The position numbers were made by a program, and so were the translations under genes. Of a stretch of DNA of 64,000 nt, positions 56,611-64,000 are shown in pieces. The stretch's first letter is position 1. Every line of letters begins with the position of its first letter. The notes below the pieces were generated by a model. That model was not told the origin of the DNA, made no database searches, and saw nothing but the letters and a program-made list of their open reading frames with translations. This DNA is from Desulfovibrio sp. Its GTDB lineage: Bacteria; Desulfobacterota; Desulfovibrionia; Desulfovibrionales; Desulfovibrionaceae. The stretch spans positions 264,494 to 328,493 of the forward strand of contig JACQYS010000019.1 in NCBI GenBank assembly GCA_016208105.1. Reading direction: 5' to 3'.

Positions 56611-56883
56611 TTAGAGTCTCACCTGAAATGTGGTGCAAGACCCGTCAAAAGGCCCTTCTGATATTTCCACCGCGTCCACCCGGGCCCAAACCGGCCCTTT
56701 GCGCAGCCGCCTGGCAAACTCCTCCAGGGCTTCTTCAGTCCCCTGAGCCATCGCCTCCACCTGTCCGTTGGGCAGGTTCCTGGTCCAGCCGGTCAGCCCC
56801 AGTTCGTGAGCCTGGTCCAGGACAAATGCCCTGAAACCAACACCCTGTACCCTACCACTGACGAGGCAATGCAGGTTTTTCAT
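56611..56883 (-). CDS. acyP: Acylphosphatase
   Basis: This 90-residue enzyme hydrolyses acyl phosphates. The signature 'VSGRVQGVGFRAFV' carries the catalytic Arg, and 'GWTRNLPNGQVEAMAQG' carries the Asn. The length is normal. AGGA stands before the ATG. It is upstream of lon on the same strand with a short gap; the pairing has no obvious functional reason. The 149 bases between it and radC hold nothing I recognise. Confidence 0.94.
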   Translation of the reverse strand: MKNLHCLVSGRVQGVGFRAFVLDQAHELGLTGWTRNLPNGQVEAMAQGTEEALEEFARRLRKGPVWARVDAVEISEGPFDGSCTTFQVRL

Positions 56884-57032
56884 CGATCATTCCTGCTTCC
56901 AGGGTTCTTCAATCCCGGGTTGTGCCATGATGCCTCGGTCTCTCAACATCGCCCGGGTCGTCGAATGAATCCCCCAGTTCCGCAGGGTCTCACCGTTTCC
57001 GGCATCCGCTCGCGGATCAGACCTACTCCACA

Positions 57033-57719
57033 TTACATCAATCGGGCCTTCTTGAAACTGAAATACTCTTTCCCGGCAATTATCACATGGTCGAGCACTT
57101 TCACCCCCAGTCCGTGGGCGGCCAGCTTCACCTGGCGCGTGATCTCCTGGTCCTGGGCTGAGGGTTTCGGGTCCCCTCCGGGGTGGTTGTGCACCATGAT
57201 CACGCCGCAAGCCTGCCTGGAGAGGGCCAGAGCCAGTATCTCGCGAGGGTACACCGGGACTTGGTCCACAGTTCCCTTACTTACCCTCTCCCAACACAAA
57301 ACTTTGTTGGCGGTGTCGAGAAGAAGAACCCAGAATTCTTCCCCCGTGATATTGCCCAAACGCTCACGGGCCAGCTTCGCCACCACCTTGGGGTCGTCCA
57401 CCAATACCCTGTCCGCCACATCCTGTTCGCCCAGACGGGCCAGAAACTCCCGCCAAAGGGTCCAGAACGTCTCCAGCCCGTCTCCAACCCCTTCCACACT
57501 GGAAAGGTCGGATGGACGGGCCTGGTATACTCCACGCAGTGTGCCAAAACGCGACAAGAGCTCCTTGGCCAGCGGCTTGTTGTCACGGCGCGGATTGGCG
57601 TAGCCGAGGAGCAGCTCAAGGATCTCGTAGTCGGCCAACGACCTGGAATCCTGACGCAAACGTTCTTTCAGACGGCTTCTGTGACCCAGGTAGTGCGGAC
57701 GGTTCTCTTTTGTAAGCAT
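57033..57719 (-). CDS. radC: RadC-family JAMM/MPN protein
   Basis: This protein of about 228 residues has an N-terminal helix-hairpin-helix region ('SVEGVGDGLETF') and a C-terminal JAMM-type metal site 'VHNHPGGDPKPSAQD'. It is named radC for a supposed DNA-repair role that has not been confirmed. The frame is open to 57824, but ATG 57719 with GAAGG seven bases upstream is the natural start. Holliday-junction or other repair genes are not nearby. Confidence 0.92.
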   Translation of the reverse strand: MLTKENRPHYLGHRSRLKERLRQDSRSLADYEILELLLGYANPRRDNKPLAKELLSRFGTLRGVYQARPSDLSSVEGVGDGLETFWTLWREFLARLGEQDVADRVLVDDPKVVAKLARERLGNITGEEFWVLLLDTANKVLCWERVSKGTVDQVPVYPREILALALSRQACGVIMVHNHPGGDPKPSAQDQEITRQVKLAAHGLGVKVLDHVIIAGKEYFSFKKARLM

Positions 57720-57820
57720 GATTGTGCCTTCGCGCAAGCCCTTGAGGCAAAAAGGTGGAAAATCCCCGCCTGCGGAAGGTGAATAGCGGAAAAGCGTGGG
57801 GGTATCAAAGGATAAACGGG

Positions 57821-58804
57821 TCAAACACGCGATCTAACCTTGGCAAACAGGGCATGCAGATCAGCCACGAGCATCTCCAGGGCCTGGTCTGGGGATTTGC
57901 GCCCGAACTTCACGGAAGACTCCACCTCCAGGGCCAAATCCCATAATTTGGCCAAGCCCACTGCCCCCAGGCGCCCCGCCATGGGGGTCTTCAGCTTGCG
58001 CACGTAGGGGTGGACCTTGCAATCCGGGTCCTCGTGCAGCAGCTGCCACATGGTTCTGGCCTCGCGCGAAAGGATGGCCATGAACTGAAACAGGAAGCCG
58101 TCCTCGCCTGAAAGCTGATGGCCGAAAACCGTACGCCAGACCCCGGCCGGGTCGCGCCCTTCTTCCAGGGCCTTAAGGAATCCAAAAATGTCCAGATCCT
58201 TCTCGACGCTTAAAAGATCCAGAAGATCCATGCCGATCTCGCCATTGTGGGCGGCCAGCTCCAGTTTCTCCAGCTCGCGGGCGCAGGCGGTCATGTCCCG
58301 GGGCAGAATCCTGGTCAGTTCCTGAAGCACGCCCTTCTCGAAGTTCAGATGACGGGCATTGGCCCAGTCGCGCAGGGTGGGGACCATGTTTTCTTCGGTA
58401 AGCCCCGGGGAAATCCACACCCACCCCTTTTGCTGCCCCACCTTCCAATAGGGCCTCTCGGATAGCCCCTTGGGGAGCGCTGGCCCCTTTTTTGCGTCGT
58501 GCGGGCCTTCCAGGCAGATGACCGGCCAGACGTGCTGGTTGAACCCGGCCAGGGGACGTGTCAGCTTTTCCCAGAAATCCTTGTCCAGTCCCTCGGCGCG
58601 CCGAAGCACCACTGCTTTTGGTTCAGCGAAAAGGCTCACCGTGGAGAGCGCCTGCCAGAAGGTTGCGTCGAAATCGTCCGCATCGCCCCAGAACACCTGG
58701 CGGGTGAATCCGCCTCCGGACGAGGCCATGAGCCGCTCCAATCTGCGTTTGACCATCTCGGGATCGGGGCAGACGAGAAATGAAAAACCTTGGCGTTCGG
58801 TCAT
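57821..58804 (-). CDS. holA: DNA polymerase III delta subunit (HolA-like)
   Basis: This protein of about 327 residues follows the HolA plan: an N-terminal RecA-like fold without a P-loop ('RLMASSGGGFTRQVFWGDA', 'AVVLRRAEGLDKDFW'), a lid helix region with 'LTRILPRDMTACARELEKLEL', and a C-terminal helical collar. The delta subunit opens the beta sliding clamp. ATG 58804 overlaps the stop of the upstream reductase gene (ATGA), so the longer frame start is rejected. The sequence is divergent; similarity is strongest in the middle. Confidence 0.75.
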   Translation of the reverse strand: MTERQGFSFLVCPDPEMVKRRLERLMASSGGGFTRQVFWGDADDFDATFWQALSTVSLFAEPKAVVLRRAEGLDKDFWEKLTRPLAGFNQHVWPVICLEGPHDAKKGPALPKGLSERPYWKVGQQKGWVWISPGLTEENMVPTLRDWANARHLNFEKGVLQELTRILPRDMTACARELEKLELAAHNGEIGMDLLDLLSVEKDLDIFGFLKALEEGRDPAGVWRTVFGHQLSGEDGFLFQFMAILSREARTMWQLLHEDPDCKVHPYVRKLKTPMAGRLGAVGLAKLWDLALEVESSVKFGRKSPDQALEMLVADLHALFAKVRSRV

Positions 58805-59466
58805 GGCTTCCTGAAGGGCCTGTCGCCCAGTTTGAAGAGTGTGCGCCGCTTCCAGGCTTCCAGCCACCAACCGGTTTCAGCCAGCAGGAGGTACAGCCAG
58901 GGGGGAACAATGGGCTTGGCGGCCAGGGTCTGGGCTTCGAGGGATATTTCCCGTCCGCTTGCGAGGTCTTGCGCCGCCGTTTCCAGAGCACGGCGAAGAT
59001 TTCTGGTCATGTTGCCGCGGACCGTCAGACGGGCCCCGTCGATGGTCCCTCCCCCTCCTATCCCCAGTCCGCCAGCCCAAGTGAGACCGGCCTTCCGGGA
59101 AAAAAGACGGCAGACATCAAGGCAGATGGACGTGTGCTCTGGTTCGGGAAAACCGCAATTGAACACCGCTGCGAAACGGCGAGTCTTGGATTTCTGCCCG
59201 GGCTCTTCGGCCAGGAACTCCAGAGCCCGCATCACCGGGGCCGGGGGAGAATCCGCATAGACTGGAGCGGCCAGGATGGTAAGCTCCGCGCCCAGAAATT
59301 CTCCCCACAGTCTGGCCCTGCCTTCCTGCGCTTCCAGAAGCCCGGGGAGGACCAGGGTCTCAGACTGCCAGCCCCGAGCTGTGAGCCCATCCACCAGGTA
59401 TTCTCCCAGCACCCGTGACGTGCTTTTGGACCTCGGGCTTCCGATGAGCAACAGAACTTTGCTCAT
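58801..59466 (-). CDS. Flavodoxin-fold NAD(P)H reductase-like protein
   Basis: This is a protein of about 221 residues. The start 'KVLLLIGSPRSKSTSRVLGEY' is the phosphate-binding loop of the flavodoxin-like/NADPH-dependent FMN reductase class, and 'LTILAAPVYADSPPAPVMRAL' follows. The C-terminal third is extra and helical with a hydrophobic stretch ('PPWLYLLLAETGWWLEAW'). The start is ATG 59466, overlapping the stop of the upstream reductase gene (TGATG). It is coupled downstream to holA by an ATGA. Confidence 0.75.
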   Translation of the reverse strand: MSKVLLLIGSPRSKSTSRVLGEYLVDGLTARGWQSETLVLPGLLEAQEGRARLWGEFLGAELTILAAPVYADSPPAPVMRALEFLAEEPGQKSKTRRFAAVFNCGFPEPEHTSICLDVCRLFSRKAGLTWAGGLGIGGGGTIDGARLTVRGNMTRNLRRALETAAQDLASGREISLEAQTLAAKPIVPPWLYLLLAETGWWLEAWKRRTLFKLGDRPFRKP

Positions 59467-60047
59467 CAGGCTGCTCCTGACGTTCTGGAAAGCGCGGCTA
59501 AGGCGTTCAGACACGTTTCGCGCTGCGCGGACCAGGGCCGGTCGCCATGGACCGCCGTGGCCTCCCACACCGGGGCGCGCATGTTGTATGCGTTGTGTTC
59601 AACCAGCCTTTTGAAAACCTGCGTCTGCTCCGGATCGGGTTCCGGCAGCCAGCCGACACCCCAGAGAGCCGGAAAATGAGAGTAGCGCCCCGTGTGCCTG
59701 GTCAGGCCCGAGGAGTCGAAGTGTGGCGACACCAGGCAGATCATGCGGTCCAAGGCTTTCTTGGCGATCCAGGACCAAGCCCCGAACCGAAGAGGGGAGT
59801 ACCACACCGCCAGTTCAGAAGAGATGACCGCCCTGGTCACCATCTCCGAGGCATCCGGGAAAGGGCAGCGGCCCGGGGTGGCGGTCCAACAGGCGAAGCA
59901 GCCCCGGCATGGGGCCATCGGGAGCTCGGACAACCCGAAACATTCCACCGCATGCCCCGCGTCCACCAGAGCGCGACGCAGGGCGTCAGCGCCCTGGCGG
60001 CAGGAATCGTTGGCCGGGGGGGAAGCATCAAGGAGCACAGCGCGCAT
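59466..60047 (-). CDS. NADPH-dependent FMN reductase family protein
   Basis: This 193-residue flavodoxin-fold protein starts 'RAVLLDASPPANDSCRQGAD' and has a Cys cluster 'CRGCFACWTATPGRCPFPD', typical of iron-sulfur-type flavoproteins and FMN reductases of anaerobes. It probably binds FMN and reduces an unknown acceptor. It is first in the leftward set reductase-reductase-holA and is divergent from the two ChrA-like genes; the 146-base gap holds both promoters. Confidence 0.8.
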   Translation of the reverse strand: MRAVLLDASPPANDSCRQGADALRRALVDAGHAVECFGLSELPMAPCRGCFACWTATPGRCPFPDASEMVTRAVISSELAVWYSPLRFGAWSWIAKKALDRMICLVSPHFDSSGLTRHTGRYSHFPALWGVGWLPEPDPEQTQVFKRLVEHNAYNMRAPVWEATAVHGDRPWSAQRETCLNALAALSRTSGAA

Positions 60048-60193
60048 GGGATGATTTTTGCCGGTTGGAACGGCTTCGTCAATGGCTTATCCGTTATGCG
60101 GCCGCCCCTCGTAAAAGCATTCCTCCCAGACCCGTTTTCTTTTCACCCGCTTGGCCGTATCGTAGCGCCCCAAGAGTTCGCAGCGGAGCAACC

Positions 60194-61342
60194 ATGCCTG
60201 AACTGGTGTCCATCTGGACAATATTCAAGAGTTTCTTCATTGCCGGGGCCACTGCCTACGGCGGCCCGGCCATGATGCCCACCCTGCGCCGCGAGGTGGT
60301 GGAAAAAAGGGCCTTTGTCAGCCGGGAGGAATTCCGCCTGGGGCTTGGCCTGTGCCAAGTCATACCCGGCGGTACCCTCATGCAGCTTGCGGCCTACATT
60401 GGGCTCAAGCTGAGGGGGCTCCCAGGGGCGCTTGCCGCCTACACGGGGTTCTCTGCTCCGGCCTTTTTGCTCATGACCCTTCTCTCATCCTTTTACATGC
60501 AAACCCGCAACGCCCCCCTGGCCCAGTCCGTCTATTCCGGGCTCAAGGTAGTAGTGCTGGCCATTTGCCTCATGTCCTGCCTGGACTTCGTGAAGCGCTT
60601 CTCCCCGACTCGCCGCCACCAGGCCTTCACTGCCGGGGCGGCCGCCCTGTTCCTGGCCGGGGCGGGCATCGTGCCCATTGTTTTCGGCGCCGCCCTTTTG
60701 GGAATGTTTTTTTTGGACCCGGGCCCCGCTCCAGAACCCGGAGACACCCCCTCAAACAACGGAGCACTGCGCCTCGCGGTGATCATGGGAATGGTGCTTC
60801 TAGCTTGCCTGGCCGCGTTGCGTATCACCGACAGGCTGCTTTTCGACCTGGCTCTTTCCATGATCAAGGTGGACCTGCTCGCTTTCGGAGGTTTCGGAGT
60901 TTTTCCGGTGATGTATGCCGAGGTGGTCGAGTACCGGGGCTGGATAGACGAATCCACCTTCATCGAGGGAATGGCCCTGGCCCAGGTGACACCCGGGCCG
61001 AGTCTTTTGGCTTCCGCCTTCATGGGCTACATGGTGCGAGGGATCACCGGAGCCGTGGTGGCCTCGGTAGGCGTTTTCGCGGTCTCCTTCGTGATCGTGC
61101 TGGCCGCTTCCCACTACCGCGAAAAGATCATCGGTTCGCTCAAGGCCAGACAGGCTCTCTCAGGGGTGCTGGCCACTCTTGGCGGGATGATCGTTGCCGT
61201 GAGCTGGACCCTGGGCAAGGCCGTGCCCTTGGGCTGGCCTTCTGCGGTTATTCTGGTGGCGACCCTGGCCGCGCTGGCAAAGAAACTCTCCGTTTTCTGG
61301 ATCGTGCTGTCCGCGGCCGTGGCCTCCATGTTCCTCTACTGA
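60194..61342 (+). CDS. ChrA-type (CHR) transporter, two-domain
   Basis: This 382-residue membrane protein has two homologous CHR halves. Half 1 has 'GATAYGGPAMMPTLRREVV' and 'QVIPGGTLMQLAAYIGLKLRG'; half 2 has 'AFGGFGVFPVMYAEVVEYRGW' and 'AQVTPGPSLLASAFMGY'. CHR proteins export chromate by ion exchange, though many have unproven substrates. ATG 60194 with GGAG five bases upstream is chosen over the long frame. A second, more diverged copy follows after 7 bases. Confidence 0.88.
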   Translation: MPELVSIWTIFKSFFIAGATAYGGPAMMPTLRREVVEKRAFVSREEFRLGLGLCQVIPGGTLMQLAAYIGLKLRGLPGALAAYTGFSAPAFLLMTLLSSFYMQTRNAPLAQSVYSGLKVVVLAICLMSCLDFVKRFSPTRRHQAFTAGAAALFLAGAGIVPIVFGAALLGMFFLDPGPAPEPGDTPSNNGALRLAVIMGMVLLACLAALRITDRLLFDLALSMIKVDLLAFGGFGVFPVMYAEVVEYRGWIDESTFIEGMALAQVTPGPSLLASAFMGYMVRGITGAVVASVGVFAVSFVIVLAASHYREKIIGSLKARQALSGVLATLGGMIVAVSWTLGKAVPLGWPSAVILVATLAALAKKLSVFWIVLSAAVASMFLY

Positions 61343-61349
61343 GACTCCC

Positions 61350-62495
61350 ATGACCACCCCTCCCTCCCTTGCAGCCATATTTTTCGAGTCACTGCGGATC
61401 GGGGCGATCTCTTTAGGCCAAGCCGCAGCCTTGCACCACATCCGTCGCCGGTTTTCAGACAACCGGGGCTGGGCCGCGCCCGGCCAACTAGACCACGGAC
61501 GCGCGTTCCTGGACTGCCTCCCTGGAGGGACTCCGGCCCAACTATGTGGATTTGTGGGCCTTTCGCTTCGTGGCATACCTGGCGCTTTGGCCGCCTTTGC
61601 AGGTTTCATCCTTCCGGGGTTTCTCCTCATGGCCGGGCTTGGAGCACTCTATTCCCGGTTCGCTGGCCTCGCCATGGCCGGACCTGCCCTGGCCGGGATC
61701 AAGGCCGCCATTCCGGCCATCTGCCTGATAGCCGGAGTGTCCATACTGCGGACATCTGGCTGGTCAGGGCTGCTCTTGGCCTTGGCCTGCGGATCGGGAA
61801 CACTCTTTTTCATCGGTTTGAAACCCTTTTCCATGCTGCTCGGCGGAGGCGTTATCGGCGTGCTCCTGCTCAAGGACCCAGAGGGTCTGCCCCCAGCTCC
61901 AACATCCATCCGGTATGGCTGGAGGATGCCAATCTCTCTGTTCACCATGTTCTCGGCATTTGCCGCCAGCTTTTTCCTGCTGGACCCCGCGCTTGGCAGA
62001 TTCTTTCTTTCCGTGGGCAAGGCCGAAATATGGTCCTTCGGCGGGTTCGGGGCCTTTCCGCTGCTTTTCGCGGATGCTGTCCGGACGCGCCACTGGCTGG
62101 ACGCCGCCTCGTTTGCGGACCTGACCAGCCTGGCCCAATTGGCCCCGGGCCCGCTGCTTAGCGCCTCGGCTCTGGCCGGAACCTACTTCAAAGGTTTTCT
62201 GGGGGCCGTCGCCGCGCTCACCGCTTTCTTCACTTCCTCCTTTTTTGTTCTTTTGGCAGCCGCGCCAGCGAGTGAGACAATCGCCTCATGCGCCTGGGCA
62301 CGGAAAGCCGTTTTGGGGGTAAAAGCTGTACTCGGTGGCATCACCCTGGGAATGGCTGCCCTGTTCACTGCGGACATGGCCTGGGACCTTCCGCGAACGT
62401 GCCTGGCCCTGGCTTCCCTGCTGGCCCTGGTTTTGCGGGTCCACCCGGCTTTGGTGGTGTTGGGTTCGGCGGCAGCCGGTCTCTTCTTAGTATGA
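61350..62495 (+). CDS. Second ChrA-type transporter, diverged
   Basis: This 381-residue membrane protein is homologous to the preceding gene, with two CHR halves ('DCLPGGTPAQLCGFVGLSLRG', in two parts, and 'SFGGFGAFPLLFADAVRTRHW'). The first half has lost the GG-P motif: 'SLGQAAALHHIRRRF' stands where GGP is expected. The tandem may form a heteromeric transporter. It lies 7 bases after the first and is probably on the same transcript. Confidence 0.82.
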   Translation: MTTPPSLAAIFFESLRIGAISLGQAAALHHIRRRFSDNRGWAAPGQLDHGRAFLDCLPGGTPAQLCGFVGLSLRGIPGALAAFAGFILPGFLLMAGLGALYSRFAGLAMAGPALAGIKAAIPAICLIAGVSILRTSGWSGLLLALACGSGTLFFIGLKPFSMLLGGGVIGVLLLKDPEGLPPAPTSIRYGWRMPISLFTMFSAFAASFFLLDPALGRFFLSVGKAEIWSFGGFGAFPLLFADAVRTRHWLDAASFADLTSLAQLAPGPLLSASALAGTYFKGFLGAVAALTAFFTSSFFVLLAAAPASETIASCAWARKAVLGVKAVLGGITLGMAALFTADMAWDLPRTCLALASLLALVLRVHPALVVLGSAAAGLFLV

Positions 62496-62595
62496 CTTTT
62501 TTACTCGAAACAATCAGGCGAGACTAGCGGAGCACACCTGCGTGGTGTATAATTCTGCCGTGAACATCCCGTGCACACCCAAAAGGAGACCCCGT

Positions 62596-63012
62596 ATGCG
62601 TCCCATGCTTCCCGCGCTTGCCCTCGTGCTGACCCTTGTCATGCTCACCGGCTGCAAAAGCCTTAACTCCATAACTACAGAGGAAGTAGCAGGTACTCCT
62701 TCCACCTACGCCAAGGTTCTCAAGGAGCCCAATCCATTGCTCATGGGCCATTATCGCCGCAGTGCTCCAGCAGAAATCAACAAGCCATGGACTTTCAACT
62801 ATTATCTGGTGAAAAAAGGCGACAAGTACGCGGTATTCTACGATTACGACTCCCGCAAGAAGAACAGTTTCCATGGGTGGGCCGATTTTACCATCGACGG
62901 CGACCGGATAACCTCGGGAGTGGACGGGGTCATGTTCTATGTTAAAGACGGTCGTGTATTCATGCAGTACCCTGGCCGCGACACTCCCTACCACATGGAT
63001 AAGGTAGACTAA
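62596..63012 (+). CDS. Small lipoprotein of unknown function
   Basis: This protein of about 138 residues has a lipoprotein signal ending LTGC (Cys about residue 20) and a mature part that looks beta-rich with many Tyr, Lys and Asp residues. No family is recognised. The start is ATG 62596 with AAGGAG eight bases upstream, not the longer frame at 62542. A clear terminator follows. It is in the same direction as the CHR genes but 100 bases apart. Confidence 0.75.
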   Translation: MRPMLPALALVLTLVMLTGCKSLNSITTEEVAGTPSTYAKVLKEPNPLLMGHYRRSAPAEINKPWTFNYYLVKKGDKYAVFYDYDSRKKNSFHGWADFTIDGDRITSGVDGVMFYVKDGRVFMQYPGRDTPYHMDKVD

Positions 63013-63037
63013 ATTTTTGACACCTTTCAATACAGAG

Positions 63038-63062
63038 ACGGCCGGGTAAACCCGGCCGTTTT
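63038..63062 (+). terminator. Rho-independent terminator after the lipoprotein gene
   Basis: A 9-bp stem (63038-63046 with 63051-63059) with loop TAAA is followed by TTTT-A. It stands 25 bases after the stop codon. Confidence 0.85.
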
Positions 63063-63154
63063 ACTGTGTATGAGGGGCCAGTAACGCTTGCCCGCCAAGA
63101 GCCCGCTGGGTAAAGAGGTGGCTGCTTCGACCATTGCCAATGGAGGCCTGCCGC

Positions 63155-63625
63155 ATGGGAAGCCAAACCCTGTCTGCCTATTTTGACGGGATGCTCGCGG
63201 CCAAGCCCGAGCGCCTGCGCGAAGTCATCGAATTCAGGCTCGTTGTGGAACCCGAGGTGGCCGCCCTGGCCGCAGCCAGACGCTCCGGGGATGACCTGGC
63301 CCGCATGCGTCGCCTTGTAAAAGAACAGGAGGCTTCTCTCGGAAGAGGTTTCTCCGAGCTGGACTCCCGTTTCCATATGACCTTGGCTCGGGCCACCAAA
63401 AACGAAGTCATCTGGGAAATGGCCGCCGTGCTCCACGATCTGCTCTCCGAAAGCCGCAGCGCTCCCTTGATGAACAAAGAGCGTTTCGAAGTATCCCTGC
63501 GGGGCCATCAGCGCATCCTGGACGCTGTGGAAAGGGCGGATTCGGAGTTGTGCCGCGAGGCCATGCGCGCCCACCTCAAGGATATCGGTGAACAGGTGGG
63601 AGGAGAGGCCCTTAGCAAGGGGTGA
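63155..63625 (+). CDS. FCD-domain protein without winged-helix DNA-binding domain
   Basis: This protein of about 156 residues consists almost wholly of an FCD (FadR C-terminal) ligand-binding domain ('LREVIEFRLVVEPEVAALAA', 'FHMTLARATKNEVIWEMA', 'HQRILDAVERADSE'). The GntR winged helix that normally stands in front is missing: the frame upstream of 63155 hits a stop at 63071 and shows no helix-turn-helix. ATG 63155 with GGAGG eight bases upstream is a good start. It could be a stand-alone ligand-binding protein or a decayed regulator. The metal-binding His residues of FCD seem present. Confidence 0.8.
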   Translation: MGSQTLSAYFDGMLAAKPERLREVIEFRLVVEPEVAALAAARRSGDDLARMRRLVKEQEASLGRGFSELDSRFHMTLARATKNEVIWEMAAVLHDLLSESRSAPLMNKERFEVSLRGHQRILDAVERADSELCREAMRAHLKDIGEQVGGEALSKG

Positions 63626-63708
63626 TACGAAACACTTCCGGTCAAGCTGGAAGGCCCATCGGAGCTGAGGCCAGCGGACGGACCGAAACCTAAAAGCGGA
63701 GAGATCTC

Positions 63709-64000
63709 ATGGACTTAGACATCAAGCAGCTCTCAGCCCTTTTCCGAACTCTGCTCATAGAGAGCCTCGCCACTCCTGGCGTGGCCCAGATGCTTTGGCA
63801 GAACACCAACGCCCGGGACCAGAGCCTCACGCACGATGTCTGGCAGCCGCTCAATATCCGCGACGAGCTTTTCCGGCTGGTAGCCCAGGACAGCGCCCGC
63901 TTCATCGAAGAAACCATCGTCTCGGACAGACTCGGCAACACCAACAATCTCTACAACCGCGATTTCCCAAACGCCTTCGCCCTGCTGGACGAAAGCATCA
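63709..64000 (+). CDS. Unrecognised protein, 3' part beyond window
   Basis: Ninety-seven codons are visible from ATG 63709, which has GGAGAG before it; the frame is open to the window edge. The visible part is soluble and helical ('DLDIKQLSALFRTLLIESLA', 'ARFIEETIVSDRLGNTNNLY'). I recognise no family. It follows the FCD gene after 83 bases on the same strand. Confidence 0.6.
   Translation, partial: MDLDIKQLSALFRTLLIESLATPGVAQMLWQNTNARDQSLTHDVWQPLNIRDELFRLVAQDSARFIEETIVSDRLGNTNNLYNRDFPNAFALLDESI

Overview
The window reads as a chromosomal segment of a GC-rich, Gram-negative, motile anaerobe. The best guess is a sulfate reducer of the Desulfovibrionaceae (Desulfovibrio/Fundidesulfovibrio type). 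The reasons are a complete six-subunit Ech [NiFe]-hydrogenase operon, a fused threonine-phosphate decarboxylase/cobyric acid synthase gene, iron-sulfur flavoprotein oxidoreductases, CIRCE-controlled groESL, and Gram-negative envelope genes (secretin, AsmA, DsbD, lipoproteins). This placement is inference from gene content. I see no tRNA, rRNA, CRISPR array, insertion sequence or prophage; the segment looks like ordinary backbone with some lineage-specific genes.

Layout. Positions 1-12435 hold type IV pilus machinery. A leftward operon carries a PilM-PilN fusion, PilO, a PilP-like protein, a lipoprotein secretin and an ExeA/MshM-type ATPase. PilT and a PilT-like second ATPase run rightward, followed by a pseudo-receiver and a membrane sensor with a cytoplasmic AlbA_2 domain; PilB runs leftward. 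Positions 12587-16284 hold a degenerate EAL-HDOD protein, a small exported protein, a FemAB/GNAT-like protein and a TPR protein. Positions 16391-21547 are echABCDEF on the minus strand, with a palindrome in the likely promoter. Positions 21986-24561 hold a periplasmic adaptor, a PilZ protein and an orphan motA. Positions 24878-27031 are groESL with promoter, CIRCE and terminator.

Positions 27086-30537 hold a DUF3795 protein and a 988-residue iron-sulfur flavoprotein. Positions 30620-34561 carry a diguanylate cyclase, a DUF2917 protein divergent from a MocR-type regulator, and a LysR regulator overlapping the cobD-cobQ fusion. A giant AsmA protein follows. Positions 41241-46665 run leftward and hold cheZ, a PAS-GGDEF protein and three glycosyltransferases. 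Positions 46731-53946 hold AMMECR1, a C-terminal J-domain protein with a 12-bp minisatellite, cheX, a Na+/H+ antiporter homologue, dsbD, a small membrane protein and aroC. Positions 54115-60047 run leftward: lon with acyP upstream, radC, holA and two flavodoxin-fold reductases. The right end has two tandem ChrA-like transporters, a lipoprotein, an FCD-only protein and an unrecognised partial gene.

How the genes fit together. The strongest theme is surface motility and its control: pilus motors and alignment proteins, a flagellar stator, CheZ, CheX, two GGDEF proteins, a PilZ protein and an EAL-like protein. The second theme is anaerobic energy and cofactor metabolism (Ech, flavoprotein, cobalamin). 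The third is proteostasis and envelope quality (GroESL, Lon, DsbD, AsmA). Several starts were moved from the longest reading frame to an internal start with a better Shine-Dalgarno or coupling signal; each such case is noted. No computation beyond reading the sequence was possible, so family calls rest on motifs recognised by eye.
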